Assembly: GCF_023703325.1 (NCBI RefSeq)
Contig: NZ_JAMQGM010000035.1
Span: 1 to 36,476 of the forward strand
Direction of reading: 5' to 3'
Length of the DNA: 36,476 nt
Source of the DNA: Streptomyces meridianus
Lineage (GTDB): Bacteria; Actinomycetota; Actinomycetes; Streptomycetales; Streptomycetaceae
This document shows positions 33,732-36,476 of this stretch, piece by piece (position 1 is the first letter of the stretch; the number at the start of each line of letters is the position of its first letter). The notes beneath the pieces were generated by a model. That model was given only the letters and a program-made list of their open reading frames with translations. It was not told the origin of the DNA and did no database searches. The position numbers and the translations under genes were made by a program.

Positions 33732-34043
33732 CTACGCGGCGTGCGCCTCGAAGCTCACCTGCGTCTCGTCCGCTTCGATGGACAAGGCCAACCTGGCGTC
33801 GAGTGCGCGTGCCAGCGCATGGAGCAGGGCCAGGGTCGGAGTGACCGCACCTCCCTCGATGCGCTCGATCTCGGTCACGCTCAGGCCGCTGTTCTCGGCG
33901 AGTTGCTGCTGGGTGAGTTCCAGTGCCGTCCGCCGGTCGTGGACGGCCTGCCCCAGGGCGATGGCATCGCCCGCCTCGACGTAAGCCGGATCCGCACGGT
34001 GCTCCTCGGGGATCCGCCAGGTGGAGTGGTAGCCCTGGGTCAC
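33732..34043 (-). CDS. HTH (XRE) antitoxin of a type II toxin-antitoxin pair
   Basis: 103-residue protein with a helix-turn-helix in its second half: LTQQQLAENSGLSVTEIERIEGG, followed by PTLALLHALARALDARLALSIEAD. This is the HigA/XRE antitoxin pattern; it would bind the toxin and the operon promoter. GTG 34043 has gaggag 5 nt upstream and overlaps the toxin stop (GTGA), so translation is coupled. The toxin-first order is typical of HigBA-type modules. It lies inside the duplicated-tail structure at the tricorn 3' end. Confidence 0.85.
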   Translation of the reverse strand: MTQGYHSTWRIPEEHRADPAYVEAGDAIALGQAVHDRRTALELTQQQLAENSGLSVTEIERIEGGAVTPTLALLHALARALDARLALSIEADETQVSFEAHAA

Positions 34044-34357
34044 GGCTGCTCCTCGAAGGTCCGGTGGTACGACTGATCGGCCGGAGGGTGCCCGCCCTCG
34101 CATTCCTTCTGCTTCCAGAGCGCTCGCTGCACCTGTGATTCCTCCCGCATCCGGGTCTTGCGGAAGGCGGTCAGCAACACGATACGACGCCCCGGCGCAA
34201 GCCAGTAGCTGATCCGGACTGCTTCCGTCCCCAGGACGAAGCGCAGCTCCCGCACCGGGCCGTCGAGATGTCGTGCGTACGGCTGAATCCGCCGAAGAGC
34301 GCGAGGGCCGGGAGCCGGCGGACTACGGTCGTGCTCCGGAACAACGGCCGCCCCCAC
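34040..34357 (-). CDS. RelE/HigB (phage Gp49-like) toxin, N-terminus possibly truncated
   Basis: 105 residues from GTG 34357. The core RHLDGPVRELRFVLG, RISYWLAPGRRIVLLTAFRKT and REESQVQRALWKQKECEGG matches the RelE/HigB Gp49-like fold, ribosome-dependent mRNA interferases. The first 30 or so residues (GAAVVPEHDRSPPAPGPRAL) do not look like the usual N-terminal helices of this family. Family members are commonly somewhat longer. The duplicated tricorn tail begins only 37 bp upstream, so the 5' end may have been lost at the recombination junction. Toxicity is therefore uncertain. No promoter can be placed between it and the protease stop. Confidence 0.75.
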   Translation of the reverse strand: MGAAVVPEHDRSPPAPGPRALRRIQPYARHLDGPVRELRFVLGTEAVRISYWLAPGRRIVLLTAFRKTRMREESQVQRALWKQKECEGGHPPADQSYHRTFEEQP

Positions 34358-34389
34358 ACCAGGGACGACCGCCTTCCGTCATGGGCAGC

Positions 34390-36476
34390 TCACGGCAGCA
34401 CGGGCGGGGCCTTGGCCGGGGTCCCGTCGAGGGCCTCCAGGGCGATGCGGATCGCCTCGTCGAGTTGCGGGTCGCGGTCCGCGGCCCAGTCCTGGGGCGC
34501 GTGGACGACCTCGACGTCCGGGTCGACCCCGTGGTTCTCCACGCCCCAGCCGTAACCCTCCAGCCAGAAGGCGTACTTGGGCTGGGTGACGCCCGTGCCG
34601 TCCACCAGTCCGTAGCGGCTGTCGATGCCGACCACCCCGCCCCAGGTACGGGTACCCACGACCGGGCCGATGCCCAGCGCCTTGATGGCGGCGTTGACGA
34701 TGTCGCCGTCCGACCCGGAGAACTCGTTGGCGACGGCGACCACCGGGCCGCGCGGAGCGTCCAGCGGATAGCTCATCGGCTGCATCCCACGCGGCAGGTC
34801 CCAGCCGACGATCCGCCGGGCCAGCTTCTCGACGACCAGCTGGGACGTGTGTCCGCCGCGGTTCTCCCGGACGTCCACGACCAGCCCCTCCCGGGCGACC
34901 TCCACCCGCAGGTCGCGATGCAGCTGCGCCCAGCCGGAGCCCACCATGTCGGGGACGTGCAGGTAGCCGAGACGGCCTCCGGAACGCTCGTGGACGTAAG
35001 CCCTGCGGTCCGCGACCCAGGCGTGGTAGCGCAGCGGCTCCTCGTCGGCAACCGGGACCACCACGGCGTGCCGGGGGTCGCCGCCACCGGACGGGGCCAC
35101 CGTGAGCTCGACCGGCTTGCCGGCCGCGCCGACGAGCAGCGGTCCCGGCCCGGTGACGGTGTCCACCGGCCTGCCGTCGACGGCAAGAATCACGTCCCCG
35201 GCCCGTACGCCCGTGCCGGGTGCGGTGAGCGGTGAGCGGGCCCGGGGGTCGGAGGTCTCGGGTGGCAGGACCCGGTCGATCCGCCAGCGCCCCTGGTCGT
35301 CGCGGGAGATGTCGGCGCCCAGCAGGCCCTGCCGATGCGTGTCCTCCTCGTGGACGCCGGGCGGTGTGACGTAGGCGTGCGAGGTGCCCAGCTCGCCCGC
35401 GACCTCCCACAGCAGGTCCACGAGATCGTCGTGGGTGGCCACCCGTTCCAGGACCGGCCGGTAGCGGTCGAGGACGCCGTTCCAGTCGACGCCGCCGAGG
35501 TCGGGGCGCCAGAAGTTGTCGCGCATGAGCCGGCCGGCCTCGTCGTACATCTGCCGCCACTCGGCGGCCGGGTCGAGCATCTGCCGGATCCGGGAGAGGT
35601 CGACCGTGACCGCGCCGCCCGGTTCCTCGTCGTCGGAGGGCGGCTTGCTGTCGGAGGGAACGACGCGCAGCTTGCCGTCGGCGCTCAGCAGGACGCGCTT
35701 GCCGTCGCCGCTGACCGCGAAGTCGCTTGCGGAGTCGGCGAGTTCCTCGACCCGCAGCTGGGCGAGGTCGTATCGCTCAAGGGTGGTGGACGGCCCGTCG
35801 GCCTCGGGGGTGGCCCGGGTGTCGCCGAGGACGCCGCGCAGCGGGTGGCGCAGCCAGAGCAGGCCGTTCTCGGCGGCGCGCAGCGTGGAGTAGTGGCCGG
35901 CCTCCACGGGGAACGGAACGATCCGGTCGGCGAGGCCGTCGAGGTCGATCCGGGTGACGGGACGCACCTGGTCGTCGCCGTCGTCACCGCCGTGGTGCTC
36001 GGGCTTGTCGCCGCCGACGGGACGGCCGTGCCGCTGCGGCCCGAACGGGGAGGGCGTGGTGGCGGCGAGCGGGATGAGGTGCGGCCGGCAGGCGCCGACG
36101 AACGCCATGTCGAAGACGTGCGCGTCGTAGACCGGGTCGAAGGAGCGCTCGGAGAGGAAGGCGAGGTGCTTGCCGTCGAGGGTGAACGCGGGCGAGAAGT
36201 CGTTGAAGCGCAGCGGCGTGGCGTCCGCGACGGACAGGTCCGCGGTGTTGGCGATCTTCAGCTGGCTCAGTGAGCCGGGACCGGGGTGGGACCAGGCAAG
36301 CCAGCCCGAGTCGGGCGAGAAGACCAGGCCGCCGGCGTCGCCGTTCTCGCTGCGGGCGATCTCGCGGACCTCGCCGGAGTCGCGCTCGACGAGCAGGACC
36401 CGGCCGTCGTGGGAGGCGACGGCGACCCGGCTGCCGTCGGGGGCGACGGCGAGGTCGAGGACCCGGCCGAGCCGGC
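34390..36476 (-). CDS. Tricorn-type S41 protease, C-terminal part (5' end outside window)
   Basis: The frame is open from the window edge to TGA at 34390, giving 695 visible residues of a large protein. The first 200 are beta-propeller repeats (VLDLAVAPDGSRVAVASHDG, VFSPDSGWLAWSHPG). A helical C1-like domain and a PDZ domain (APGTGVRAGDVILAVDGRPV) follow, then the S41 core. GTSHAYV matches the Ser-His of the tricorn catalytic tetrad, and NEFSGSDGDIV holds the nucleophilic Ser. Tricorn cuts peptides released by the proteasome, and Streptomyces have such homologues. Its last 18 or so codons are duplicated downstream, so the present tail may have been supplied by the inserted segment. Confidence 0.92.
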   Translation of the reverse strand, partial: RLGRVLDLAVAPDGSRVAVASHDGRVLLVERDSGEVREIARSENGDAGGLVFSPDSGWLAWSHPGPGSLSQLKIANTADLSVADATPLRFNDFSPAFTLDGKHLAFLSERSFDPVYDAHVFDMAFVGACRPHLIPLAATTPSPFGPQRHGRPVGGDKPEHHGGDDGDDQVRPVTRIDLDGLADRIVPFPVEAGHYSTLRAAENGLLWLRHPLRGVLGDTRATPEADGPSTTLERYDLAQLRVEELADSASDFAVSGDGKRVLLSADGKLRVVPSDSKPPSDDEEPGGAVTVDLSRIRQMLDPAAEWRQMYDEAGRLMRDNFWRPDLGGVDWNGVLDRYRPVLERVATHDDLVDLLWEVAGELGTSHAYVTPPGVHEEDTHRQGLLGADISRDDQGRWRIDRVLPPETSDPRARSPLTAPGTGVRAGDVILAVDGRPVDTVTGPGPLLVGAAGKPVELTVAPSGGGDPRHAVVVPVADEEPLRYHAWVADRRAYVHERSGGRLGYLHVPDMVGSGWAQLHRDLRVEVAREGLVVDVRENRGGHTSQLVVEKLARRIVGWDLPRGMQPMSYPLDAPRGPVVAVANEFSGSDGDIVNAAIKALGIGPVVGTRTWGGVVGIDSRYGLVDGTGVTQPKYAFWLEGYGWGVENHGVDPDVEVVHAPQDWAADRDPQLDEAIRIALEALDGTPAKAPPVLP

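Larger units (their letters stand above)
33637..34444. repeat. 51-bp perfect direct repeat flanking the toxin-antitoxin pair
   Basis: Positions 33637-33687 are identical to 34394-34444, both in the last codons of the tricorn gene (true copy and remnant). Weaker similarity continues to 33706 and 34472. The offset is 757 bp, and everything between the copies is the toxin-antitoxin module. Confidence 0.9.

Overview
The window is chromosomal DNA from a very high-GC actinomycete, almost certainly a Streptomyces. The signs are strong G/C bias at third codon positions, long spurious ORFs antisense to real genes, GTG/TTG starts, probable leaderless genes, a ROK regulator, an AraC regulator, a Zur-regulated zinc transporter, and the actinobacterial order phoH-ybeY-corC-cytidine deaminase-like-era followed by leuA, a TerB-like gene, recO and uppS. 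Most of it is core housekeeping DNA with accessory pieces between. All calls come from reading the sequence; no database search was run.

Layout. 1-945: C-terminal part of a surface-type protein made of 100-residue Ig/PKD-like repeats. 1198-3945 (-): pyruvate phosphate dikinase, preceded by a 570-bp non-coding region with several perfect dyads. 4520-5746 (-): ROK regulator, divergent from a two-gene glycoside hydrolase operon at 6180-9553 (GH63-type glucosylglycerate/mannosylglycerate hydrolase-like, then a glycogen-debranching-like enzyme) that has a 13-codon leader ORF. 9625-10752 (-): dusB. 10858-12315: MFS exporter. 12544-13982: divergent DinB/TIGR03086-like protein and AraC regulator. 14066-15448 (-): glyS. 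15737-18951: znuA-znuC-znuB-zur with a candidate Zur box over the znuA start. 19030-19551 (-): GNAT acetyltransferase. 19603-24103 (-): uppS, recO, TerB-like protein and leuA with a leucine-rich leader peptide. 24312-24578: emfourin-like small protein. 24640-29016 (-): era, a cytidine-deaminase-like protein without its zinc motifs, corC/hlyC, ybeY and phoH. 29168-31837: divergent PfkB sugar kinase and GH4 phospho-glycosidase. 31854-32190 (-): a frameshifted NTF2/SnoaL-like gene. 32261-33547 (-): rnz and a HIT-family gene. 33732-34357 (-): a RelE/HigB-HTH toxin-antitoxin pair. 34390 to the end (-): a tricorn-type S41 protease that runs off the window.

The most unusual locus is the right end. 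The toxin-antitoxin pair lies between two copies of the 3' end of the tricorn protease gene, with a 51-bp perfect direct repeat at a 757-bp offset. One copy is the working gene tail and the other a remnant beside the ancestral-looking terminator. This suggests the pair was inserted at the gene's 3' end and is now read through from the protease gene. Other points of interest are the translationally coupled leader of the hydrolase operon, the dyads in front of ppdK, the leuA leader peptide, a repeated TANNNT-N6-ATG leaderless arrangement, and a terminator-like hairpin with no gene before it in the glyS/znuA divergent region.
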